This document shows, one piece after another, positions 10,901 through 18,513 of a DNA stretch of 64,000 bases. Source of the DNA: JBEKTY01 sp049515555 (GTDB lineage: Bacteria > Planctomycetota > Planctomycetia > Pirellulales > Thermoguttaceae). The position numbers and the translations under genes were made by a program. The stretch's first letter is position 1. Each line of letters begins with the position of its first letter. The stretch spans positions 1-64,000 of the forward strand of contig JBEKTY010000010.1 in NCBI GenBank assembly GCA_049515555.1, written 5' to 3'. Under the pieces are notes generated by a model. It did not search any database. It worked only from the letters and a program-made list of their open reading frames with translations, and was not told the DNA's origin.

Positions 10901-11496
10901 ACCAGCTTGGGCGGCAGATCGAGAGTCAGCCGGCTGACCGGACAGGGCGGCAGCTCGAACTGGTAATGCACGGCGTCGGCGGCGTCGTGCCGTGGGGCCA
11001 ACGACCACTGCCACCGCAACTGACCGGAGCGTTCGACCAGCAGTTGCGAGCGGCCGTCGCTGGCCAGGCCCCAGACGGCGGGCGTGGCCAGGGGATCGCC
11101 CCAGCGGGCCTTGCTGACCGCCAGGTTGCAAGGCTCCAGCGGCAGGAGGACCGGCGTCTGCGCCGTAGAGGCGATCTCCAGCAGGCCCTCGCCCGCGATC
11201 CGACCCTCGGGGTCCAGCCGGGCCTCGTAGCGGGCGACCAGGGTGCGAACGGCCGCCGCCGAGGCCGTCGCCGACGATGAACCCTGGGCCGCACTGAGCA
11301 GGCGGTCGAACTCGGCAGACTCGATCGGCAGGTACTTGGCGCCGCCGGGCCACTGGTTCAAACCGTCGGCCGGGGCATACACGCGGCGGAATCGGAACTC
11401 GCCGCCGGCATCGGCCGCCGGCCGCAACCCGGCCCGGGCCGTCGCCGATCCGCACGCCACCAGGAACAGGGCTAGCCACACGCGGCGGGCGGTCAT
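4978..11496 (-). CDS. Giant exported protein (2172 aa), apparent fusion of two paralogues
   Basis: No named family is recognised. A signal peptide (residues 1-23) is followed by a long beta-rich, Pro/Ala/Arg-rich region. A cluster of hydrophobic helices lies at about 1060-1125, then M1150 begins a second signal-peptide-like stretch (MIPFGVPVLAAMLLGGGA). A second half of about 1020 residues ends in two more hydrophobic helices. Both halves start with the same kind of motif: GGAKYLPIESAEFDRLL near residue 50 and GGKYFLSEDFYDRLYRRA near 1190. The upstream gene has a related segment (LDDFEQLYKLK). The start overlaps the stop of that gene by 4 bp (ATGA), so the two are translationally coupled. It is probably an envelope-anchored protein; function unknown. 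Confidence 0.75.
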   Translation of the reverse strand: MTARRVWLALFLVACGSATARAGLRPAADAGGEFRFRRVYAPADGLNQWPGGAKYLPIESAEFDRLLSAAQGSSSATASAAAVRTLVARYEARLDPEGRIAGEGLLEIASTAQTPVLLPLEPCNLAVSKARWGDPLATPAVWGLASDGRSQLLVERSGQLRWQWSLAPRHDAADAVHYQFELPPCPVSRLTLDLPPKLVLTADRGLVLDGGMHDGLHRWQIELGGHVRFRLSLLAPGAAGQRSRLVLARQSTTYEISLHGLELSSQLRLEAHQAPLSEIPLWLEPPLQLVSAMYADAPLAWSVRSAPGDRPGRVVLALPRPLREGTGVVRLRAVAPLLAAQSWKLPRLLPEDCFWQDGSATLVVSAPLWIEQFQSAGCRQSGFEPLAAPRSGESLQLEFFGPDATLELSLAQRQPAVQITSGTAMLLGEGKINSRVTADFRTADAAIFTLEAEVTPSWTIDSVESLPADALDDWTVESRGGGRRLALRLAKPLVAARSLRLVIAARRLYASAGRSLAINDLVPLRFPGSADDRRFMSLRPLGAHALKLAGAERLRQVNPQRLTAAELDLFDQPPTDLLFLDDAGARQLRVSLEDRRPTYAATLHVEATAGGGGLQESYRLVCTPAKSSPVDRVVARFSRRRAVPPRWSLAGEEEGGLTARPAAPEQPKIGPQAAEGETWDLALRRPHSGPFEIRAVRETPLAEPQAVSLATLPEAASQQATLVVRSLGPQPLRIKNNRLKPLPSEPVLPSQYQTTRATYQYDPPGEAAADAEPALVLSAAAEAALPTVWAWNCELQSQLAADGSGQHCVAYRLQSTGAARIRLTLPPAATPQDVQGIWVDDHRASVGPPADAEPGTFLIDLPAGERFPKLCLQFTTLSGGLRVAGWLAPLLPEVDCPVLARHWTVWLPPGYEACRFLPDRGAAPLRPVSCSQRLLGTLGRAPGEPVFDPLSAAAWLAAVGLGPRPGAASATIGDLPVAAGKGAAADAPAVDEPLPTADAIVAPRLPAGSRIEGTVPLGSTEADASPLCGETHADAAGWNAYRLELPATPFRLAYVHRPTVCMAGWVVCLLVIAVGAWTLVGRPVLLVLLAGALGVAGMLAPPAFLSVLAGALLGTLCCLALGLFRRARAERPRPDQRDETAQPPSTVSRMIPFGVPVLAAMLLGGGALRAADTAKPPRPVTYSVFIPVDAQQQPTGGKYFLSEDFYDRLYRRAAMRSEKPQGWLIAGAAYRGTLAKDAASQRLLVDRLTAGFDLLVYDAAARVRIPFRHAEAKLLPGEARLDDRPVQPEWEADGSALVIEVAQPGEYRLELALRPTMRGGSGPAGFDLAIPRVVGARLELAAAGNLPALEIPSAAGAVRWDSAAAQWTAELGPADQLSLRWSDAAAEAAAPAVDAEQLLWLRLLPGSVFIDAKLKLKVVAGQLQRLQWAVDPGLQMLPLAGPDAPLVRAVRTTAQMQLLELQWPRGIADAATVEARFLWTGVSGVGNLRLPQLEVLDARPTRRWLAVSVDPALEYRAPPLGPGRALAVPEFTGAWGPAGNVPQFACRLPLGPAECDLATHPRRPETTVDQTLALVFDETAAEVRFDAQLATAAGYVFQHRILAPPALHVERISVTAEGVGRLARWTQDPKGLITVFLTGPLSGRQELQLRGSLPVARPDLPLPILHVDGARTQSSIVQLFRQPWVLVALRDADGLAEIKEPPADSGRADTPRLVQAFRADPAVNPRAVLTVTPNQPECYAEQLTRMVWEDGGWKAVLHCRLHVTRGAIDEIVIDVSEGWSGPYKLSPAAAFRGQPAPGPQGPLLLQPRTAVAGDFSFTVAVPLVPATADRVAVPDIRLRQPSPARRIVVLPAQLQNRPISWEVQGLRAIGSGAARHSTRGQPVSEPWQKDLPPAGQATAYEVIGETWQAVLSSTESQRPAAHVRLADIRYACQAGGGYRGAATFDVDVGNVAECALALPAGAALLSLAVAGVPVDPVPAEAGQFGVPLSPDLPSQRVEVLFTGEQAAGQASPGADRQFSAPSLRGLPAERTIWTIAGPPSCGPGVADEAGPIEPRAIPPDPPGGIAAVWQATVDRSQAVTRYALPRDRTSISLHYDRPEPDPWPGRLLTGAVWAALAAAAVPLVRRGTLRYCFARWPYVFGVGLGLAWWLWLWPSILGLAIVLAVLFRLFYR

Positions 11497-14400
11497 GGCT
11501 CGGCGTCCGGGGAAATGGCGGGCGTCGACCCCGGCGGGGGCGGCGCCGGCGGGGCCGGCGGCAGCGCGGGTGGCGGCAGCGGCACGCTGCTGGCCGTGGG
11601 GGTGGCCGCCGGGCCTGCCACCGGTACCGATACGCCCGAGCCCAGGGCGCTTGGGCGCTCGGCCAGCAGCGAGTCACGCCGCCGCCGGCCGACACCGTAG
11701 AACAGCAGCCCGGCCAGCAGGGCCAAGAGCACTCCCAACCCGGCCGCCTGCGCGGCCAGCAGGGCCGGCTCGGGATACATGATTCCCAAGGCCGCCAGCA
11801 GCAGCGTCGCCGCCAGCAGGGTTGCCGGGTGTCGGGCGACGGGGAGATAGATCAACAGCAGGCCCGCCAGCAGGGCGGCGCCGGAGGCCCACAGGACGAT
11901 CGCCGACCGGCCTGCCGTCCGCAGCTCGCAATGCTCGACGCTGCCCAGCGTGCTGAACAGGTAGCAATTGGCCGTCGCCGGCAGGGGCACCGGACAAGGC
12001 CGGGCGCCGACCCAGGTTTCCAATTGTGCCTGGTCCAGCAGGGGTTGGCGGCCCCAGCAATAGCCGTTCCAGCCCCAAGCGAACTCGCCCGTGAAGCGGC
12101 CCGGCGCGATGATCACGTGCTCGTCGTGGGGGAGGATCAATTGCCAATACACCCGCCGCACCCAGACCTCGCCGCCGAGGCGTGGGAAATCGAAGGAGAG
12201 CTTTCCGCGGCCCGGCCGCGGGCCGGGAAAATAATAACGCAGCTCGAGCAGATGCCGGCTGCCGGTCTCGTCGGTGGCCATGGGAATCAGCCAAGTGCCC
12301 TCGGCCGTAGCGGTGGCGGCAGCCCGCTTGCCGTCCAGGAAAATGTCGACCTGCTCCAGGGCGGCGTCGGCGGGAATCGAGACTTCCACTTCCCGCCGCG
12401 GCGTGCTGAATTGCAGCAGTGCCCGGTCCTGGCGGGCGGCCTGCTCCGAGGAGAGCCAGGTCTGAATCCAGGCCCGCTGGACGCAAGCCGCCGGGCCGCC
12501 CGGCTCGGCCTGCACGTCCAACTCGACCCGATCGGTGCGCTGCGTAGCCGCCAGTTGCAAGGCGTGCCGAGCGGGTCGCGGCCCGGCCTCGACGGCCGCC
12601 CAGGGACTGCCGCGCGACTCGACGCGGAACTCGCTCGCCGCGGCCACCTCCAGCTTGTTGCTTGCGAGCTCGCCCTCGGCCGGCATGACCAGCGGAATGT
12701 CGACCTCGCCCAGGCGGCCCGCCGCAATCCGCAGCGGAGGAAGCGGATACCGCACCGATACCTCATACGCCCCCAGATATGCCTTCGGCAGCGTTACCCG
12801 CATGGTCACCGACCTGGCAAGCCCGTCGCCGGGGCGCGAAACGTTTTCGACGGGTCTAATATTACCTGGGCCGGGCTTTGAAAGGTTTTCGACGGGTTTT
12901 GTACCATCTCCGCCGGGTTTTGAAGGGTTTTCGGCGGGTTTTGCACTGTCGCCGGGTTTTGCCGGGTTCTCGGCGGGTGTTTGGGGGCTTTCGCTGTCGT
13001 CGGTGGCGACGGCGGGCAAGACTTGCTCGGCGTGCTTCAGCTCGATCCGGCCCGACTCGGCCACGCTGCGCGGGACGTCCAGCAGCAGGTGGTCGGTCGG
13101 CTCGTAGGCAATTGTATAGAGCAGCTTCTGGTCGACGCGGCCGCCCAGGCTGTCGAGGCTTACCTGGCTGGCCACGTCGACCGAGATTCGCTGTGCGTGG
13201 CGCCGCAGCTCGGCGGCAAACACCGCCCGCGGCGCCTCGCTCCGATAGAATAGTGCCTCTTGCTGCCGGGCCGGCAGCTCGATCGGCACCGCCGAGAGCT
13301 GCCGGAGCAGCCCCACGATCGCCTTCCCGTCGGGGATCAGCTCGATGTTGTCGGCGCTGACCACGACGACCACGGCCGACACCGGCGCACTGGCCTGCGG
13401 CTGCGGCAGGTTAACGGACAACAAGCGGGCGTCGGCCGCCAGCGGGCGATGGGCCCGCAGGCGGACCTCGAACTGGCCCGCCGAGGGCTGCGCCAGCGGG
13501 ATCGAGCAGGAGGGGCCGGAGGCGCCCATCGGCACGGCGTCGACCGCCACCACGCTCTCCGGCCCGACCTCGTCGAGCTGCCAGTCGGGCATGTCCACGT
13601 CGAGCGAGAAGACCTTCGCCCCGCGGACCGTGTAGCGCAGCTTTCCCTCCAATCGCACCTGGTCGCGCTCGACCGAGAGCACGTACTCCGGCTCGACGCT
13701 GATCCGCGTTCGGCGGGGCACCAGGCGTGCCGTCAGCGAGCAGGGCTGGGTGAGGTAATCGAAGCCGGCGGCCAGGTCTTTCCGCCGCAGGGATTCGGGC
13801 AACTGGTCGATCTGCCGAACGCCGCGGTTGGGCCCCCACAGGACCTGCCAATCGCCGACGGCACTGACGGCGATGGTGCCCCATTGGCGGGCGGCGCCCA
13901 GCACCTCGAAGCCGCTCAGCTCGATCCAGGTCCCCGGCGCGGCGGAGTCCAAGGCCCGGCTCGCCGCCAGGCAGACTTCCACCGGGCCGGTGCTGCGCTT
14001 CGCCAGCCGCACCTCGACCAGCCGCTGGCGCGTGCCGCCGGCGGGCTTTTCATCGATGTTTGCCGCGCCGGCCGCCGGACCGCTGACCGCTTTCTCATCG
14101 ACGGTGGCCACGCTGTAGGCCGCCGCGGTGCCGGGCACCAACTCGCACTCCGGCGGCAAGCGGACCCGTAGCCGGTCGAAGGCCGCCCCGAAGCTCCGCA
14201 CCGAAAGCACGGCCTCGGCGTCCATCCCCCGGCCGTCGAGCCGGGCCGCGATGGTACCGGAGGCCTCGAGCACCGTCGGCACTTCGGCCAGCCGGGCGCC
14301 GGGCCGGTACCAGCTTAACTCGAAATCGCCGCCCAGGCCGATCGCCGTCAGCTCGCTCTCGTGCTGGTTGTGGCTGAGGGCTTGGAGCGTGGCCCCTTCC

Positions 14401-15071
14401 GAGACCTTGGCCACGGCGTCGGCCAGGGGCACTTTGAGCTTCAACTCGGAGGCGGTGGCCCGGGGCGCGGAAAGCCGCAGCCGCGTCTCGTCGCCCACGG
14501 CGGCCAGCGGGACGAGCATTTTAAGCGTGAGCTGGTGCTGCTGGCCTGCCGCGCCCCGCAGCCAGGCCACGTAACCCTCGCCTTCGCCCTCGAAATGCAG
14601 AAAGTGCTCGCCCTTGCCCTCGTATTGCGCGCCCTCGCGGAGCATGGCCTGGTCCAGCCGCAGGGGCACGCGGGTCCACTCGGCTTCCCGCGCCAGGATG
14701 CGGAACTGGATGCTCAGCTCGGCAAAACCGCCGGGGGCCACAGTGCCCGCCGCCGACATCTGCTGGAGGCTGTACCGCGGCCGCTGGTCGCCCTGCACCA
14801 GTTGGTGCTTGAGCTTGTAGAGCTGCTCGAAATCGTCGAGGGTGAAATTGGGGACGGGCTGCAACACCCCCTGCTTGTCGCGCAGATAATACAGCGGCGG
14901 CTGGGCTTCCTCGATCCGCTTGGGGGCCCCTTCAGCCGGCTCGGCGGCCGCGGCCTTGCCGGGCTCCGCCGGGCGCGGCGGCGCGCTCTCCTGGGCAGCC
15001 GACCAGGAACAGCACAGCAGTATGCAACCGGCGGCGCCCACCGCCCGTTGAAACATGGTACGCGGCAACAC
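11493..15071 (-). CDS. Large exported protein (1192 aa), partner of the giant protein
   Basis: GTG start at 15071 with GGGAG just upstream. A signal peptide is at residues 1-27 (CILLCCSWSAAQE). Then come a Pro/Ala-rich stretch, the motif LYYLRDKQGVLQPVPNFTLD, and a long beta-rich region. A linker of repeats of the type PAENPSKPG lies at about 690-750. Three hydrophobic helices follow at about 1050-1140, and the protein ends in a Pro-rich tail (PPPALPPAPPAPPPP). The order (signal peptide, YLPxxxFxxLY-like motif, beta-rich region, terminal membrane helices) matches each half of the downstream 2172-residue protein, so the three units appear related. Likely membrane-anchored on the outer side of the inner membrane; function unknown. 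First gene of a two-gene operon. Confidence 0.75.
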   Translation of the reverse strand: MLPRTMFQRAVGAAGCILLCCSWSAAQESAPPRPAEPGKAAAAEPAEGAPKRIEEAQPPLYYLRDKQGVLQPVPNFTLDDFEQLYKLKHQLVQGDQRPRYSLQQMSAAGTVAPGGFAELSIQFRILAREAEWTRVPLRLDQAMLREGAQYEGKGEHFLHFEGEGEGYVAWLRGAAGQQHQLTLKMLVPLAAVGDETRLRLSAPRATASELKLKVPLADAVAKVSEGATLQALSHNQHESELTAIGLGGDFELSWYRPGARLAEVPTVLEASGTIAARLDGRGMDAEAVLSVRSFGAAFDRLRVRLPPECELVPGTAAAYSVATVDEKAVSGPAAGAANIDEKPAGGTRQRLVEVRLAKRSTGPVEVCLAASRALDSAAPGTWIELSGFEVLGAARQWGTIAVSAVGDWQVLWGPNRGVRQIDQLPESLRRKDLAAGFDYLTQPCSLTARLVPRRTRISVEPEYVLSVERDQVRLEGKLRYTVRGAKVFSLDVDMPDWQLDEVGPESVVAVDAVPMGASGPSCSIPLAQPSAGQFEVRLRAHRPLAADARLLSVNLPQPQASAPVSAVVVVVSADNIELIPDGKAIVGLLRQLSAVPIELPARQQEALFYRSEAPRAVFAAELRRHAQRISVDVASQVSLDSLGGRVDQKLLYTIAYEPTDHLLLDVPRSVAESGRIELKHAEQVLPAVATDDSESPQTPAENPAKPGDSAKPAENPSKPGGDGTKPVENLSKPGPGNIRPVENVSRPGDGLARSVTMRVTLPKAYLGAYEVSVRYPLPPLRIAAGRLGEVDIPLVMPAEGELASNKLEVAAASEFRVESRGSPWAAVEAGPRPARHALQLAATQRTDRVELDVQAEPGGPAACVQRAWIQTWLSSEQAARQDRALLQFSTPRREVEVSIPADAALEQVDIFLDGKRAAATATAEGTWLIPMATDETGSRHLLELRYYFPGPRPGRGKLSFDFPRLGGEVWVRRVYWQLILPHDEHVIIAPGRFTGEFAWGWNGYCWGRQPLLDQAQLETWVGARPCPVPLPATANCYLFSTLGSVEHCELRTAGRSAIVLWASGAALLAGLLLIYLPVARHPATLLAATLLLAALGIMYPEPALLAAQAAGLGVLLALLAGLLFYGVGRRRRDSLLAERPSALGSGVSVPVAGPAATPTASSVPLPPPALPPAPPAPPPPGSTPAISPDAEP

Positions 15072-15716
15072 TTCTCTCCCGTTTCCTGCCCGTAGGATTT
15101 CGGCAGGACCCCTATCTTACCAGCGCCATGGCTCGGAAGGGAGCAATGCGACAAGCCCGAAAAGACCGGCCCCCAGAGACCGGCTATAACTCTAGTCTAA
15201 TTGGCGGAGGGACAGAAAGGAAGCGAAAGGCCGGACGGAAAGTGGGGTGAAGGGGGCACCATAGGGTGGGTGCATGACCCTGCGTGTCGCTGCCGGGGCC
15301 GCCCGAGTGGCCCGACAGCTCGACTGTCGGGGTGCCGAACGCACTGGCCGAAAAACGCTTCGATCAATCCGCTCGTCGGCATCGACTTCGCCGAACTCCC
15401 GTAAGGCATTTGCCCCCGGAACATGTATATCTGACTACCGCGCAGCGGCCATCGGCCGTAGGTTGCAGTCCCGCGGACGGTGGGGTACGATAACGATCAT
15501 CGCCCATGCTATAAATCGACGGTGCACCTCGGTTGGGCGTTCGTCGAGCACGGCGTGCTCGCAGGAAAGCAGGGGGCGCCGTACTCCGACCGCTCCGTCC
15601 CGCAGAGCACTGAGAATCCCGTGGGAGGGACGTTAGCTGTTTTCACGCGGGAACTTCGGGTACGCCCAGCCACAAAACGACCGAGTTCTATTCAACAGTG
15701 TAATCCGGAGGCCGCG
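15072..15716. other. Intergenic region between divergent genes
   Basis: About 645 bp between the divergently read giant-protein operon and the TPR-nuclease gene; it should hold promoters for both. One short hairpin is visible at 15311-15331 (CCCGACAG, five-base loop, CTGTCGGG). An in-frame extension of the downstream gene to 15480 exists but has no ribosome binding site and no protein-like character. Confidence 0.5.
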
Positions 15717-17558
15717 ATGACGCGCAAAAAGGGGCCCAAAATCGACTCATCGCAGATCGAAGAGATGAATAAAGAGGTTGGCGAACTGCTGGCCCGTTGC
15801 TTCGACGAAGTGGGTGAGGCGCCGCTGAGAGAATTAAACGCATTCCTCGATCGCGCCCCACCCGACAAGTACCTCCGCCACCGCGCTTTCGTCGCAAACG
15901 AGTGCGGCGAGCCCAGTAAGGCCTTAGACTACCTTCGCAGATGGCCCCAACACGCACGTCAAGAGTCGCCTACACCTTTCGACTGTGAAGAGTTCCATAA
16001 CGCAATTGAACTGTTTCTTGATAATCCGCCGAGAGGCATTTGGTCGGCGTTGGCGGAGGCGTTCGCAATCGCGTGGCCAGACTCCGCGGCCACACACTGT
16101 TTACAGGGGCTTGCGGAACAGGATAAGGGGGACAGCAAGGCCGCTATACGGTCGTTCTCCGAGTGTCTGAAAAAGGATGAGCACTTTTGGTACGCAGCCA
16201 AGGAGCTCGGTGGCCTCTTCGGTGACCAGGGGGATCTTGAGCAAGCTCGCTGGTACTGCCAGCAAGCCCTGCGCGACATCCCACCCGAGCTTACTGGATA
16301 TGTTGCGGGGCTGCACGCCTCTCTCGGCGAGACCTCGGCGGACTCTCAAGAGGCCGCCACCCACTATCTCAAGGCCCTGAATGCGGACCCAGGGGCGTGG
16401 GAGGCGGCTGCTGATCTCGGAAACATCTATTTTGAGCAAAAGAATTGGGACGTGGCCCGCGACTACTACGTGCAGGCCCTGCGCGACATCCAGCCCGAGC
16501 TGACTGATACTCCCGGACTGGCTGTTCTTGCTGCGGAACTGAATGGCAATCTTGGTAACGTCTATTGTGAGCAGAAGAACTGGCGCCAAGCGGTCACTTA
16601 CTATCGGTATGCCTTGGAACACGCTCCTGAGGACAAACGCGCGGTATATCATGTTCTTGTAGGGATATGCCTGCTTGTAGTGAAGGAGTTCGAGGGCGCA
16701 CGGTCTGCGTTTTCCCAATCCCTGAGCCTCGATCCACAACTGTCGGGGACGAGAACATTTCTTGGCAAGAGCCTGTTGGGCACGCGCCGCTATGAAGAGG
16801 CGGTCACCGTTCTGCGTGAAGCCTTCGGACGCAAGGACGAACACAGTTTCGCGTTGTCTCCACTTGTGGCGGCATTGCGGAAGCTTAGGCGGTATGACGA
16901 AGCGATCGAGGTTTGCAGGCAAGATACCGTCCATAGGGGTGGGCTGTCGAAGTGGGCACAGGCCCAGATTGGCCAGCTTGAAACCCTGATCGAGAAGCAG
17001 CGAAGAGGCGAAGAGGGTCCGCAAGAAGAGACGCCGGACGCGCTGTCCGACGAGCTGTCCGACAATTTACTCTCTGGAGTATTGTCCACCGTCTCAGGTC
17101 GCGGGAAACGCCGTCCGGTGAGAAACCGGCGTCCAACGATTCCCCGCGAAAGCATCCTCGAAGAATGGCTCCACGGGGACATCGAACGCGGCGAAAAGAT
17201 ACTTGGCCTGCGGTTGCGCGTATACGAGTCGCCCGACGGTCGGCCGGGTGGTTACGGACGGCAGTTTGCGTTACCGGGCGGTGGGCGTGTTGACCTCCTT
17301 GGCGAAGACCTCGATACGGGGGATTTGGTCGTGCTGGAACTCAAGCGTGACGCCGGCGGCCGAGAAGTCGTAGGCCAGATTCTCGGGTACATGGCGTCCG
17401 TGCGTGAGCACGTTGCTGCGCCAGGCCAGCGGGTACGCGGTATCATTGTCGTTTCGGAGGCTTCCCCTGAAATCTCTCGTGCCGCATCCGTAGTGCCCGA
17501 CCTCGAAGTTCGGGTCTTTACAATTAGCACATCGACAGAACCCGACGGGAAGGTGTAA
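15717..17558 (+). CDS. TPR protein with C-terminal NucS-like PD-(D/E)XK nuclease domain
   Basis: 613 residues from the ATG at 15717 (GGAG at 15707-15710). The N-terminal two-thirds is a tetratricopeptide superhelix: repeated units such as LGNIYFEQKNWDVARDYYVQ and LGNVYCEQKNWRQAVTYYRY are clear from about residue 130 to 450. After a charged linker, residues about 480-600 match the catalytic domain of the NucS/DUF91 type. D526 lies in GGGRVDLLGED, E541 and K543 in VVLELKRD, and Q554 in VVGQILGYM. All core positions are present, so nuclease activity is plausible. NucS acts on branched or mismatched DNA; here the DNA-binding N-domain of NucS is replaced by TPRs, which usually bind proteins. The next gene, 61 bp on, is a second PD-(D/E)XK-like protein. 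The role (defence, repair) is inference. Confidence 0.75.
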   Translation: MTRKKGPKIDSSQIEEMNKEVGELLARCFDEVGEAPLRELNAFLDRAPPDKYLRHRAFVANECGEPSKALDYLRRWPQHARQESPTPFDCEEFHNAIELFLDNPPRGIWSALAEAFAIAWPDSAATHCLQGLAEQDKGDSKAAIRSFSECLKKDEHFWYAAKELGGLFGDQGDLEQARWYCQQALRDIPPELTGYVAGLHASLGETSADSQEAATHYLKALNADPGAWEAAADLGNIYFEQKNWDVARDYYVQALRDIQPELTDTPGLAVLAAELNGNLGNVYCEQKNWRQAVTYYRYALEHAPEDKRAVYHVLVGICLLVVKEFEGARSAFSQSLSLDPQLSGTRTFLGKSLLGTRRYEEAVTVLREAFGRKDEHSFALSPLVAALRKLRRYDEAIEVCRQDTVHRGGLSKWAQAQIGQLETLIEKQRRGEEGPQEETPDALSDELSDNLLSGVLSTVSGRGKRRPVRNRRPTIPRESILEEWLHGDIERGEKILGLRLRVYESPDGRPGGYGRQFALPGGGRVDLLGEDLDTGDLVVLELKRDAGGREVVGQILGYMASVREHVAAPGQRVRGIIVVSEASPEISRAASVVPDLEVRVFTISTSTEPDGKV

Positions 17559-17619
17559 CCAGACACGCGACATCGTCGAACAGAATGAATGTTGCGGCCT
17601 TGCGCGGGGAGACAGTCAG

Positions 17620-18273
17620 ATGAACTACGGCGAGTCACTGGCCTATTGGTACTTCCGTTTGAACGGTTTTCTGCCTTTGCAGAACTTTGTCCTGCATGAG
17701 CCGAACGAGGAAACTGGTCAGGACGCAGATATTGATCTGCTCGCCGTTCGTTTTCCCCATGTTTTTGAGAATATTGGTGGGCATCCCAATGACTGGGACA
17801 ATGAGCGGTTCGTGGATTGGCAGCTTGATCACACAAGGAATGTCGTCTGCGTAATCGTAGAGGTCAAGACCGGCTGGTATAAGAAGGGCGCCGTCAATCG
17901 CCATTTTGATCGAAGAAGGCTTGAATACGCTATTCTGCGGTTCGGAATCTTTGAGAAGGCGGCTGTGCCCGCCATAGCACGCACACTTGAAGCCGGACCG
18001 GTTGTCAAGGAGCCGGGCTTCACCGTTGCGAAGATATTGATCGATGTGGCGAGTAAACGTCCAGGTCCGGGGGCTGAAGATGGGTTACGGTTAAGCCCCT
18101 GCCTCAGAATAACGATCGACGACGTGAGTGCTTTCATCCGGAGGCGGATGCGCGTTTATAAAGAACACAAGGGTGCCGCGCGGATGTTTTTTCCAGGCGA
18201 TTTCATCCAGTACATGGCGTGGCAGGCGGGGGTCCCCCTGGCGATTGACGACGACGACGCTGCAAACGAGTAG
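17620..18273 (+). CDS. PD-(D/E)XK-like nuclease family protein (unassigned)
   Basis: 217 residues; ATG preceded by GGGGAGA. The fold signature of restriction-endonuclease-like enzymes is visible: E5 in an N-terminal helix (YGESLAYWYFRLNG), an acidic strand (QDADIDLLAV, D39), then a core strand ending E81-V-K83 (VVCVIVEVKTGW). The C-terminal half is mixed helix/strand and unrecognised. It lies in the same direction as the TPR-NucS-like gene, 61 bp downstream, so the two are probably co-transcribed. No methyltransferase, helicase or specificity gene is adjacent, which argues against a standard restriction system. Exact family not recognised. Confidence 0.6.
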   Translation: MNYGESLAYWYFRLNGFLPLQNFVLHEPNEETGQDADIDLLAVRFPHVFENIGGHPNDWDNERFVDWQLDHTRNVVCVIVEVKTGWYKKGAVNRHFDRRRLEYAILRFGIFEKAAVPAIARTLEAGPVVKEPGFTVAKILIDVASKRPGPGAEDGLRLSPCLRITIDDVSAFIRRRMRVYKEHKGAARMFFPGDFIQYMAWQAGVPLAIDDDDAANE

Positions 18274-18438
18274 GTTGTACCGCCCTTGAACGCTTGAACC
18301 GATGCCTCCCGCCCCGCTTGTCCGCCGAACGGGGTCGCCGGGCACCAAATACAGCTTGGTCGGCGTGGCCGTCGTGCCCGCCAACAGTTTGGTGCCGTCC
18401 CCGTCGCTATGGGACGCACCCTACGATGCGTGCGAATT

Positions 18439-18499
18439 GTAGCCGGCACACGCCGTGCGGCGCCGGTTGGTTACGGCACACGGCGTGTGCCGACTACAT
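18439..18499. repeat. ACACGCCGTGT hairpin repeat (family D), copy 2
   Basis: Begins TGTAGCCGGCACACGCCGTG and ends GGCGTGTGCCGACTACA, an imperfect inverted repeat related to 4902-4954. It lies between the converging ends of the nuclease module and the esterase gene, so it may act in transcription termination. Confidence 0.8.
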
Positions 18500-18513
18500 T
18501 GAAATCGGCACCG

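Noticed and set aside
5869..11280. 1803-codon open frame on the plus strand
   Set aside because: It is the antisense of the giant-protein gene. High GC keeps the complementary frame open; the product is low-complexity Arg/Gly/Gln-rich with no signal peptide or domain.
18280..18415. Minus-strand frame reading GTTATPTKLYLVPGDPVRRT, considered as a gene fragment
   Set aside because: The text is protein-like but short, has no start, and no family could be recognised; too weak to list.
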